NCBI GenBank assembly: GCA_036557785.1
Contig: DATBGZ010000023.1
Span: forward strand, 1-57,297
Direction of reading: 5' to 3'
Length of the DNA: 57,297 nt
Origin: DATBGZ01 sp036557785
GTDB taxonomy: Bacteria > Actinomycetota > Actinomycetes > Mycobacteriales > Micromonosporaceae
Positions 50,998 to 57,297 of the stretch are shown piece after piece. Made by a program: the position numbers and the translations under genes. The notes beneath the pieces were generated by a model. It was given only the letters and a program-made list of their open reading frames with translations. It was not told the origin of the DNA and made no database searches. Within the stretch, counting starts at the first letter, position 1; each line of letters opens with the position of its first letter.

Positions 50998-52493
50998 GCG
51001 CGCTCACCGCGGTGGCGAAGGTGCGGGCGTACGAGCTGGGACGCGCCGTACCGCTGGCGACGCGCCGGCACGTCCACGTCAGCGACCGTCCGCTGGTCTT
51101 CGTACCGCTGTCGATGGCGGGCGAGGCGAACGCGCCGCTGGGGTGCCTGATCGGCACCGACGAGGCGCAGCCGAGGGTGCTCGTGGTGCAGGACCCGCGC
51201 AACCGTACCCAGCGCTTCGCCTTCGCCGCCCAACTCGCCGAGATCGTACTGGCCTATGTGGACGGATGCACGGTGTCCATGGTGGAGGAACGCGGGAAGT
51301 CCGTCTTCGCCGACGCGCCGCAGCTCGTGGTCGCCAACCCGGGCGGCGTCGAGTTCACCCGCCTGCTCGGCCGGTCGACCAGGTTCCGCCGTACCGAGGG
51401 GGAGTGGCCGGTCGCACCGACCGTACCAGTGCTGGGCCGGTGGCTGACCTGGTTCGCCGAGTCGACCGAGAAGCCAGGCGCGTCGACCGTGCTCGCCCTG
51501 ACCACGGTCCTCTGTCGACACTGGGCGACCGGGCAGAGCGCGTTGGAGGACGCCAACCTCGCGGCACTGATGGGCTGGATCGCGCCGTGGGACGGGCTGA
51601 CCGGGCCGTGCGCGGCCGAACAGGCCGAGGATCCCGCGATCTGGCCACCCGCCGGACCCGCGACCGACCCCGACTTCGACAACGGTGTGCTCGCCAAGCT
51701 GATCGCCGCCTATGACCGGGCTCTGGACGACACCGCGAAGTCGACCGCCATGCTGCGGATGCTCGCCGTGCTGCGCGAGCAGATGCAGCCCACCTGGCAC
51801 CTGATGTGGAAGGCCATCGCGCTGCTGCGGGCCATCCCGCCAGCGTCCACTGTGGAGAAACGCTGGCTGCGTGATCGCCAGGACTTCACGGCCATCGTCG
51901 AGTACTGGCGCGACAATCCCATTCCCCAGGCGCGGGTGGACAACGCCGTACGGGCGGCGCAACGCCTCGACCGGCTGGAGCGCGCCCTGGACGAGGTCAC
52001 CGTGGACGCCGCCATGGACGACGAGCTGGCGATGGCCGAGTTCCGCCTCTCCGGGGAGGCGTTCCAGGGATCCGTCGTGGCGTGCGACCCCGTCCGCACC
52101 GACGGCACGGGGACACGGCGGAAGCTGCGCCCGCACATCGTCGTGGCGACGGCGGATCCGTTGCGGTTGGAGGAGGGAGCGACCGTACGGTCATCCGCCC
52201 GTCCCGCGCAAGAGGCCACGGTGGTCGGGGTCGAGCGGTCGGCCGACCTCACCTGGCCGGCCCGGGTCACGCTGGAGCTGCGCAACGGGATGGGGCGCAG
52301 GCTCATTCCCGAGCCCGGCACGGTTCCCGAGCTCGGCGAGCGACTGTGCTACGCCGCCCTGGAAACGAAGTTCGCCATCAACGCGACGTTCCCAAAGCGA
52401 GAAGAGACGCCCTGGACGCATGGCGGACCGCCTCCACCGTACGAGCCCGAGCAACAGTCCACGATGGACATCGCGACCGAGGACTGGTCATGA
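50994..52493 (+). CDS. Unknown 499-residue protein of the helicase-nuclease operon
   Basis: I do not recognise a family. The N-terminal third has mixed alpha/beta character (RPLVFVPLSMAGEANAPLG and VLVVQDPRNRTQRFAFAAQL). The middle is helical (AYDRALDDTAKSTAMLRMLA). The C-terminus has a beta-rich stretch (ATVVGVERSADLTWPARVTL), perhaps OB- or SH3-like. The four-base overlaps on both sides (ATGA) mean it is made in step with the nuclease and the helicase and is likely a subunit of the same complex. It has no nuclease or Walker motif. Confidence 0.75.
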   Translation: MSALTAVAKVRAYELGRAVPLATRRHVHVSDRPLVFVPLSMAGEANAPLGCLIGTDEAQPRVLVVQDPRNRTQRFAFAAQLAEIVLAYVDGCTVSMVEERGKSVFADAPQLVVANPGGVEFTRLLGRSTRFRRTEGEWPVAPTVPVLGRWLTWFAESTEKPGASTVLALTTVLCRHWATGQSALEDANLAALMGWIAPWDGLTGPCAAEQAEDPAIWPPAGPATDPDFDNGVLAKLIAAYDRALDDTAKSTAMLRMLAVLREQMQPTWHLMWKAIALLRAIPPASTVEKRWLRDRQDFTAIVEYWRDNPIPQARVDNAVRAAQRLDRLERALDEVTVDAAMDDELAMAEFRLSGEAFQGSVVACDPVRTDGTGTRRKLRPHIVVATADPLRLEEGATVRSSARPAQEATVVGVERSADLTWPARVTLELRNGMGRRLIPEPGTVPELGERLCYAALETKFAINATFPKREETPWTHGGPPPPYEPEQQSTMDIATEDWS

Positions 52494-53827
52494 CGGCCAT
52501 GCTGCCGACCTCGGCCGAGGCCTCGCGGGTCGTCGAGGCCGTGCTGGCCGACCTGCGTATGGCGGGCCCCCGCGGCGTCGTGGTCGACTCCCCACCCGGC
52601 GCGGGTAAGTCCACCCTCGTGGTCCGCGCCGCGGGCACGCTCGTCGACGAGGGCAGCGGCCAGGTGATGGTCGTGGCGCAGACCAACGAGCAGGTCGACG
52701 ACCTGGTGTACCGGCTCGCCACCGGCTACCCGGGCCTGACCATTGGCCGGCTCTCGGCTCAGGATTACCTGCCCACGCCGCGCGTCGTCCACGACAACGT
52801 CATGGTCGAGAAGGCGGTGGCGAAGCTGGTGTCCGCCGCGATCGTGGTCGCCACGGCCGCGAAGTGGACCACGGTCAGCGACGGGACCTGGCCGTGGGCG
52901 ATCGTCGACGAGGCGTACCAGATGCGCTCGGACACGTTGCTGCGCATCGCGAACCGCTTCGACCGGGCGCTCTTCGTCGGCGATCCGGGCCAGCTCGACC
53001 CATTCTCCACAGTGGAGACCAACCGGTGGACCGGCCTGACGTGGGACCCGATGCAGAGCGCCGTGGCCGCGTTGCTGCGCCACAACCCGGACCTGCCCCT
53101 GCACCGCCTGCCGGTGTCCTGGCGCCTGCCCGCCTCGGCCGCGCCGGCGGTATCCGCGGCCTTCTACCCGTTCACGCCCTTCGTCTCCGGCACGGGTCCG
53201 GGTGAGCGGACGTTGAGCCTGCGCACTGCCGCGCTGCGCAGCTCCCCTGTGGACGGTGCGATCGAGGCAGCCGTCGATGCCGGGTGGTCGCTGTTCGAGA
53301 TGCCCAACCGCCACGCTCTCCGTACGGACGCCGAGGCCGTGGCCGCATGCGCCACCATCGCCCAGCGGCTGCTCGAACGCGGGCCTCTCGCGTTCACCCC
53401 CGACGGTCTGTCCACAGGGGAGCCGGTCACGCCGTCGCGGATCGCGATCGGGACCGCCCACCGCGACCAGGCCGCCGCCATCAGGGCTCAGCTCGGCGCA
53501 CTCGGCTCCCGCACCGGAGGAATCACGGTGGACACGGCGAACCGGCTGCAGGGCCGGGAGTACGACGTGACCATCGTGCTGCACCCGCTCTCGGGCCGGC
53601 TGGACGCGACCGCGTTCCACCTGGAGTCGGGGCGGCTGTGCGTGCTCACCTCCCGGCACCGCCACGCCTGCATCGTGGTGGCGCGGGCGGGGATCCAGGA
53701 ACTGCTCGACGCCCACCCGTCGACCGAGCCGGTTCACCTCAGTGTGCCGGTGAAGTTCCCCGACGGCTGGGAAGCCAACCAATCCATCCTCACCCATCTC
53801 CAGCCGTACAAGGTCCGAGCGCCCTGA
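52490..53827 (+). CDS. SF1 helicase/ATPase of the Upf1/Dna2 type
   Basis: The protein has 445 residues. Walker A SPPGAGKST lies near residue 34, motif Ia in VMVVAQTNEQVDDL, and Walker B WAIVDEAYQM near 139. Motif III is VGDPGQLDPF near 163. Late motifs are TANRLQGREYDVTIVLHPLSG and LCVLTSRHRHACIVV. It is shorter than typical Upf1-type helicases (over 600 residues) because it lacks obvious insert domains. It is the fourth gene of the coupled operon. Nuclease plus helicase recalls Dna2 and AddAB, so DNA-end or foreign-DNA processing is likely. Confidence 0.82.
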   Translation: MTAMLPTSAEASRVVEAVLADLRMAGPRGVVVDSPPGAGKSTLVVRAAGTLVDEGSGQVMVVAQTNEQVDDLVYRLATGYPGLTIGRLSAQDYLPTPRVVHDNVMVEKAVAKLVSAAIVVATAAKWTTVSDGTWPWAIVDEAYQMRSDTLLRIANRFDRALFVGDPGQLDPFSTVETNRWTGLTWDPMQSAVAALLRHNPDLPLHRLPVSWRLPASAAPAVSAAFYPFTPFVSGTGPGERTLSLRTAALRSSPVDGAIEAAVDAGWSLFEMPNRHALRTDAEAVAACATIAQRLLERGPLAFTPDGLSTGEPVTPSRIAIGTAHRDQAAAIRAQLGALGSRTGGITVDTANRLQGREYDVTIVLHPLSGRLDATAFHLESGRLCVLTSRHRHACIVVARAGIQELLDAHPSTEPVHLSVPVKFPDGWEANQSILTHLQPYKVRAP

Positions 53828-53938
53828 CGGCTACTCGGCCTTTCCCGAGGAAATATCCCCCATACGCGAGAGCAGCGGCGCTGAAAGCGCGCCGTGGCAG
53901 TACGCACCCGAAAACCCTCACCAATGATTGAGGTAACG

Positions 53939-53989
53939 ATGACATCACCGATTCCCGCCGGCTGGCACAAGCACCCGGATGAGGGCTGA
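53939..53989 (+). CDS. 16-codon open frame resembling a DUF2510 start
   Basis: ATG at 53939 follows GAGG at a good distance and encodes MTSPIPAGWHKHPDEG before TGA. IPAGWxxDP-like sequence is the usual opening of DUF2510 domains (AGWYPDP), which normally continue to WDGxxWT. Here it is cut short, and the next gene's GTG follows three bases later. It may be a truncated remnant or a leader peptide. Confidence 0.35.
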   Translation: MTSPIPAGWHKHPDEG

Positions 53990-53992
53990 GCC

Positions 53993-54316
53993 GTGGGACT
54001 CCTCGACCGCCTGCGTCGGCACCGCCGCGGCGCACGCGATCGCGACTCGGCCGGACCGCAGGTGCCCGCCACTGCTGCGAGTGCACCGCCACCACCGCCC
54101 GCGGCCCAGCGCCCGCTCCAGCCCCCGCCCGTGTTCCAACCGCCGACGGTTCGCGTCAAAGCACGTGGCGCAGCGCCGAGGCAGGCGGACCGCGACCACG
54201 ACGCCCGTCGACGTGCGACCGCCGACGCGTGCGTGATCTGCGGCATGCAGGCCGGCGTACTGCGCAACAACCGCTGTGAGAACTGCCAGGGCCTGTCGCT
54301 GCACGACCAACGCTGA
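53993..54316 (+). CDS. Small protein with C-terminal zinc ribbon
   Basis: The protein has 107 residues. A basic start (MGLLDRLRRHRRGARDR) is followed by a Pro-rich disordered stretch. The C-terminus has CVICGMQ and CENCQG, two CxxC pairs about 12 residues apart, which fits a zinc ribbon. The function is unknown. It lies 165 bases after the helicase gene and just before the gene at 54332. Confidence 0.65.
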   Translation: MGLLDRLRRHRRGARDRDSAGPQVPATAASAPPPPPAAQRPLQPPPVFQPPTVRVKARGAAPRQADRDHDARRRATADACVICGMQAGVLRNNRCENCQGLSLHDQR

Positions 54317-54331
54317 GGAGGCAGGCGACGA

Positions 54332-54865
54332 ATGGAGGACAGTCTATGCTGGGACGACGTCCTTCCGGTGGTCGAGCCGTACATGTGTGTATGGTCCGGC
54401 GGTTCCGAGCTGCGCTGGGGCGAATACGCCTGGCACGCCCTGGCCTGCGCCGGACTGACCAGCTTCGACACCGAGCTCGGCCGTACGGAGGTCGTCCTGC
54501 GGGCGCTGGCTCTCGCCGCGCTCTCGCGTGACTTCTACGCCCGGACGTTCGGCGACGGCTCAGACGGCGACTGGCGCTCGGCCATCACCGCCGATCTCGT
54601 CGGGCCGGCGCCGTTCCTCGACGCCTTCACACTCGGCCAGCTCGCCGAGCGCAGACGCCTCGAGGTCGATAACCGACGGTGGAACAGCGACGCGATCGGC
54701 CACGTGCTGCGCGATCTCGTCGACCGGGAGTACCCGACGGTCGCCGAGGCGCTCGGCGACGTGCTGGGCGACGCCACGCTCTTCGCCTCGCTGCTCTCGG
54801 TTCGCGGGCCCGAGGTCACCTACCCCGTCGCCGACAGCTTCATCACCTACGTCATGAGTCCATGA
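54332..54865 (+). CDS. Unknown 177-residue protein
   Basis: The protein is mostly helical, with W-rich segments (YMCVWSGGSELRWGEYAWHAL) near the N-terminus. Helical runs such as FLDAFTLGQLAERRRLEV and HVLRDLVDREYPTVAEALGDVLG follow. I do not recognise a family. It follows the zinc-ribbon gene by 15 bases with GGAGG upstream. A long hairpin at 54861-54914 ends the run. Confidence 0.65.
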   Translation: MEDSLCWDDVLPVVEPYMCVWSGGSELRWGEYAWHALACAGLTSFDTELGRTEVVLRALALAALSRDFYARTFGDGSDGDWRSAITADLVGPAPFLDAFTLGQLAERRRLEVDNRRWNSDAIGHVLRDLVDREYPTVAEALGDVLGDATLFASLLSVRGPEVTYPVADSFITYVMSP

Positions 54866-54914
54866 TCGCGTGGACTTCGGGTACGCGGGGGTACCCGAAC
54901 TCCACACGATCATG
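54861..54914. repeat. Long imperfect palindrome, possible terminator or REP element
   Basis: The 24-base arms 54861-54884 and 54891-54914 pair with two mismatches around the loop GCGGGG. The arms begin CATGATCG and end TTCGGGTAC. The left arm overlaps the stop codon of the upstream gene. There is no T-run, so it is either a factor-dependent end or a dispersed palindrome. The next 250 bases (to 55167) hold no gene that I can support. Confidence 0.85.
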
Positions 54915-55167
54915 CGGTACGCGCTCCACAGTGGACGCACGCCTCCGGCGAACCGGCACCGGTTCGATGGCCTGGGCGGAACGGCGGCACATTCACGGAG
55001 CGTGATCGGCGCTTGGTGGCCGAGAAATCCTCACGTAACAAAAGCCCTGCTCAGACCCCGTTGCGTGAGCAGCACCCAAGCAAAGCGAGCCACACGACTA
55101 TCCGCCGCCCGGCCCGAGATCCGTTACTCTCCGTGACGCGCACAGGGGGGTGGCATGCAGGATGTGG

Positions 55168-55446
55168 CTACTCGTACCCGCTCGCCTGGACCAGGAGGTC
55201 GGCGATGAGCTGCCAACTGGGCTGTGCGGGCGCGACCTCGCCCCGCTGCGCATAGCCCTGCTCCACGCCCTCGATCGACATGGCCAGCGAGTCGAGAAAG
55301 CGATCCAGCGTCGCGTTCTCCCATGCGTCGGGGTTCTTGCGGAAGTCGTTGACCATCGCGTTGATCACGCCGACGACGTCGTCGCGGTTCGTGACGTTGT
55401 GCACGTCCACCTCGGCCGGCCGGCCAATCTCGTACGCCTCGGACAC
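55168..55446 (-). CDS. Small DUF7660-like protein
   Basis: The protein has 92 residues from GTG at 55446. RDDVVGVINAMVNDFRKNPD and WENATLDRFLDSLAM match the core of the DUF7660 family (DF..N...WEN..L..FL). Such proteins are common near contact-dependent or polymorphic toxin immunity genes, but nothing here supports that. The open frame extends upstream without family similarity. Confidence 0.65.
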   Translation of the reverse strand: MSEAYEIGRPAEVDVHNVTNRDDVVGVINAMVNDFRKNPDAWENATLDRFLDSLAMSIEGVEQGYAQRGEVAPAQPSWQLIADLLVQASGYE

Positions 55447-55513
55447 ACACCCAGCATCCGGGACAGTCCTGCCGACGCCTGTGCTCCGGCCCCGGAGTCC
55501 CCCCAACGGGGCG

Positions 55514-55722
55514 TCAGCGCTGGTCGGGGAGAGCGGGTGCGATGGTGGCGGTGACCACGAGCGTGGTGAACTGCATCGTGAAGCCGGACGGATCGAGGAT
55601 CGCCGAGACTCCGGCGAGCACGAGCCCGTTCCAGAACAGTGCCAGCCGGCCGCCTGGCCGCAGCACGCGACGGGCGGCGATCGCACCCGCGACCGGGTCG
55701 ATCCAGTGCCTGGGCCCCCGCT
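55514..55722 (-). pseudogene. Remnant of a SAM-dependent methyltransferase
   Basis: On the minus strand one frame reads HWIDPVAGAIAARRVLRPGG followed by RLALFWNGLV, the late part of a class I methyltransferase (usually AFHW.DP.....A..VLRPGGRLA.FWN). It then jumps to the usual C-terminal FTMQFTTLVVTAT before TGA at 55514-55516. The N-terminal SAM-binding half is absent and a middle part seems deleted, so it cannot be functional. Confidence 0.75.
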
Positions 55723-55730
55723 AGGCGCGG

Positions 55731-56546
55731 CTACTCCAAGAGGTTGGCGCGCAAGGAGTCCAGCATGGCCTCGTCGGCACCAAGGCCGTCGCGCAGGTAC
55801 CCGGCCATCCCCCCGTACGCCCGCTCGGCCTCGGCGAAGGCGGCCTCAAGATAGGACCGGCGGGCCTCGATCAACGGCAGGATCACGGTCGGGTCGGGGA
55901 TCTTCCCATCGAGCGTGTCGAGCACGAACTGCGTGGTCCCCGTGCTCAGGTCGTTCGTGCGCAGGTAGTCGGCCATGATGGCGTCGCGGTCCACGTCCAG
56001 CGCGGAGAGCACGGTCGCCGCCAGCCAACCCGTCCGGTCCTTGCCCGCCGTGCAGTGGAACAGCAGGGGCAGGTCCTCCGGCGATGACACCAACCGCAGC
56101 GCTTCCGCGAAGGCGGCCCGGGACATCGGGGTGGTGACGAAGCGGCGGTACAGCTCGGCCATCATCGTGGCCGCGCCGCCTCCCGGCGCCTCGTCGCGCA
56201 GGAAGTCCAGTGTGGACGGTTCGGCGTTGCCCTTCACGACCTCGCCGATGAGCGCGAAGATGTCGACATGGTGCGCGGGGTCGAGCACGGGCAGCGCGAC
56301 CGACCGCGGCCCCGGCGGTAGCTTGTCGGCGCCGAGCCGGAGCACCTCCGCTGGCTCACGGAAGTCGATGACACACGCCAGCTTCAGCCCCGCCAGCACG
56401 GCGATATCGGCGGGGGAGAGCCTGTGCACGCCATTGGCCCGGAACAACACGCCCGTGCGCAGACGACGGCCGTCGTTCGTGACGTGCCCGCCGAGGTCGC
56501 GGGCGTTCGCGGCGTTCGCCAGCCCCAACGTGTTGATCGGATCCAC
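55731..56546 (-). CDS. Tyrosine-protein/lipid phosphatase (PTP, MptpB-like)
   Basis: The protein has 271 residues. The catalytic loop is HCTAGKDRTG (CX5R) near residue 163, with the N-terminal ANARDLGGH and VIDFREPAEV motifs typical of the atypical tyrosine phosphatase family that includes M. tuberculosis PtpB. Asp and Lys in the loop fit members acting on phosphotyrosine and phosphoinositides. The start is GTG at 56546. A methyltransferase remnant lies just downstream. Confidence 0.88.
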   Translation of the reverse strand: MDPINTLGLANAANARDLGGHVTNDGRRLRTGVLFRANGVHRLSPADIAVLAGLKLACVIDFREPAEVLRLGADKLPPGPRSVALPVLDPAHHVDIFALIGEVVKGNAEPSTLDFLRDEAPGGGAATMMAELYRRFVTTPMSRAAFAEALRLVSSPEDLPLLFHCTAGKDRTGWLAATVLSALDVDRDAIMADYLRTNDLSTGTTQFVLDTLDGKIPDPTVILPLIEARRSYLEAAFAEAERAYGGMAGYLRDGLGADEAMLDSLRANLLE

Positions 56547-56566
56547 GGTTCCGAACGCTACCCGCC

Positions 56567-56630
56567 CCCGGTGAACGCGCCCGGGACCCCCGGTGAACGG
56601 GACGCCCGGTGAACGGGACGCCCGGTGAAG
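56567..56630. repeat. 16-bp tandem repeats
   Basis: Units CCCGGTGAACGGGACG at 56589-56604 and 56605-56620 are identical. A partial unit follows at 56621-56630, and a diverged one lies at 56567-56582. They fill the gap between the phosphatase gene and the sigma-factor 3' end. Confidence 0.9.
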
Positions 56631-56688
56631 AAGTGCGATGCCCGTGCCGCCTGGTTCCGCGGCACGGGCATCGCTGACGTATCACCAG

Positions 56689-57297
56689 CTACGAGGCGTA
56701 CGCCTCCAGGCGCTGGGCTCGCGAGGGGTGCCGGAGCTTCAGCAGGGTGATCTTCTCGATCTGGCGGATGCGCTCGCGGGAGAGGCCGAACTCGCGACCC
56801 ACCTCGTCGAGCGTGCGCTGCCGTCCGTCGTCGAGGCCGAAGCGCAGCCGGATCACCTCCTGCTCGCGCTGCGAGAGGGTGGAGAGCACGATCGCCACCT
56901 CGTTGCGCAGCATGCCGTGCGAGACGGTGTCGGCCGGCTCGTCGCGCGGGTCGACCCGGGCCACGAAGTCGCCCAGCGCGCTCTCGCCGTCCTCGCCCAC
57001 GGCCTGGTCCAGCGACACGGGCTCCCGGTCGTACGAGATGAGCTCGAGAACCTGATACTCCTCGAGGCTCAACAGCGCGGCCACCTCGCCGACGGTGGGC
57101 TCGCGGCCCAGGCTCGTGGACAGGTCGCGGCGGGCCCGCACCATGCGGTTGACCTGCTCGACCATGTGCACGGGGATGCGGATGGTGCGGGCCTGGTCGG
57201 CCATCGCCCGGGTGATCGCCTGGCGGATCCACCACGTGGCGTAGGTGGAGAACTTGTAGCCCTTGGTGTAGTCGAACTTCTCCACGGCCCGGATCAG
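56689..57297 (-). CDS. Principal-type sigma-70 factor, C-terminal part (5' truncated)
   Basis: The frame is open to the right edge of the window. Region 2.3-2.4 reads AVEKFDYTKGYKFSTYATWW and IRQAITRAMADQARTIR. Region 3 follows from IPVHMVEQVNRMVRARRDL, and region 4 contains TLDEVGREFGLSRERIRQIE. It ends with LRHPSRAQRLEAYAS. The family is group 1/2 sigma factors (HrdB/SigB-like). The rest of the protein, including region 1, lies outside, so the exact paralogue cannot be named. Confidence 0.93.
   Translation of the reverse strand: MIRAVEKFDYTKGYKFSTYATWWIRQAITRAMADQARTIRIPVHMVEQVNRMVRARRDLSTSLGREPTVGEVAALLSLEEYQVLELISYDREPVSLDQAVGEDGESALGDFVARVDPRDEPADTVSHGMLRNEVAIVLSTLSQREQEVIRLRFGLDDGRQRTLDEVGREFGLSRERIRQIEKITLLKLRHPSRAQRLEAYAS

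Noticed and set aside
54930..55010. Possible tRNA, because of a GGTTCGAT T-loop-like string
   Set aside because: No matching T-stem, anticodon arm or acceptor stem can be folded around it.

Overview
The window is high-GC actinobacterial DNA. From about 3.6 kb rightwards it reads like an Actinomycetes chromosome, probably Micromonosporaceae-like. The evidence is the conserved gene set (recX, rny, miaB, a DUF349 gene, miaA, dapF, hflX, lexA/nrdR, a DtxR regulator, a principal-type sigma factor) and two dispersed palindromes of a kind I associate with that family. The family call is an inference made without database searches.

Region 1 (1-3.5 kb) carries a membrane-protein remnant, a RodZ-like HTH protein, full-length cinA, thpR and the 5' half of recA. 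This order, and the N-terminal RecA sequence, look more like Thermoleophilia than Actinomycetes. RecA then changes character, passes through a short AT-richer patch, and is interrupted by a LAGLIDADG intein at the same site as the Mycobacterium tuberculosis RecA intein. The left end may be a natural mosaic or an assembly chimera.

Region 2 (5.2-36.4 kb) is mostly core genome. It holds recX, RNase Y, a TrkA-N protein with four RyR-like repeats, miaB, an XRE regulator flanked by inverted 97-bp repeats, MOSC and DUF349 proteins, miaA-dapF, and hflX between two paralogous secreted propeller-like proteins. It continues with lexA/nrdR, lipoproteins, an MFS transporter, a GlxA-type regulator, an L-2-hydroxyglutarate oxidase, a DtxR regulator and a VapBC module. 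It ends with a rhodanese-AcuC-acyltransferase operon, which looks like a protein acetylation switch, and three small membrane proteins.

Region 3 (36.4-55.5 kb) is an accessory, defence-rich island. It carries a P-loop ATPase fused to a PD-(D/E)xK-like nuclease, a TIR/NB-ARC/TPR STAND protein, an RloA-RloB (AbiL-like) pair, and a PadR regulator with its operator and two exported hydrolases, one frameshifted. It also carries an XRE/nucleotidyltransferase/RHH operon, an XRE-ImmA/PIN-like pair, and a translationally coupled four-gene operon. That operon encodes a coiled-coil protein, a Cas4-like Fe-S nuclease, an unknown 499-residue protein and an SF1 Upf1/Dna2-like helicase. It is the best candidate here for an undescribed system.

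Region 4 (55.5-57.3 kb) returns to the core with a methyltransferase remnant, a tyrosine-phosphatase-like enzyme and the C-terminal part of a principal-type sigma factor. I saw no rRNA, tRNA or CRISPR array.
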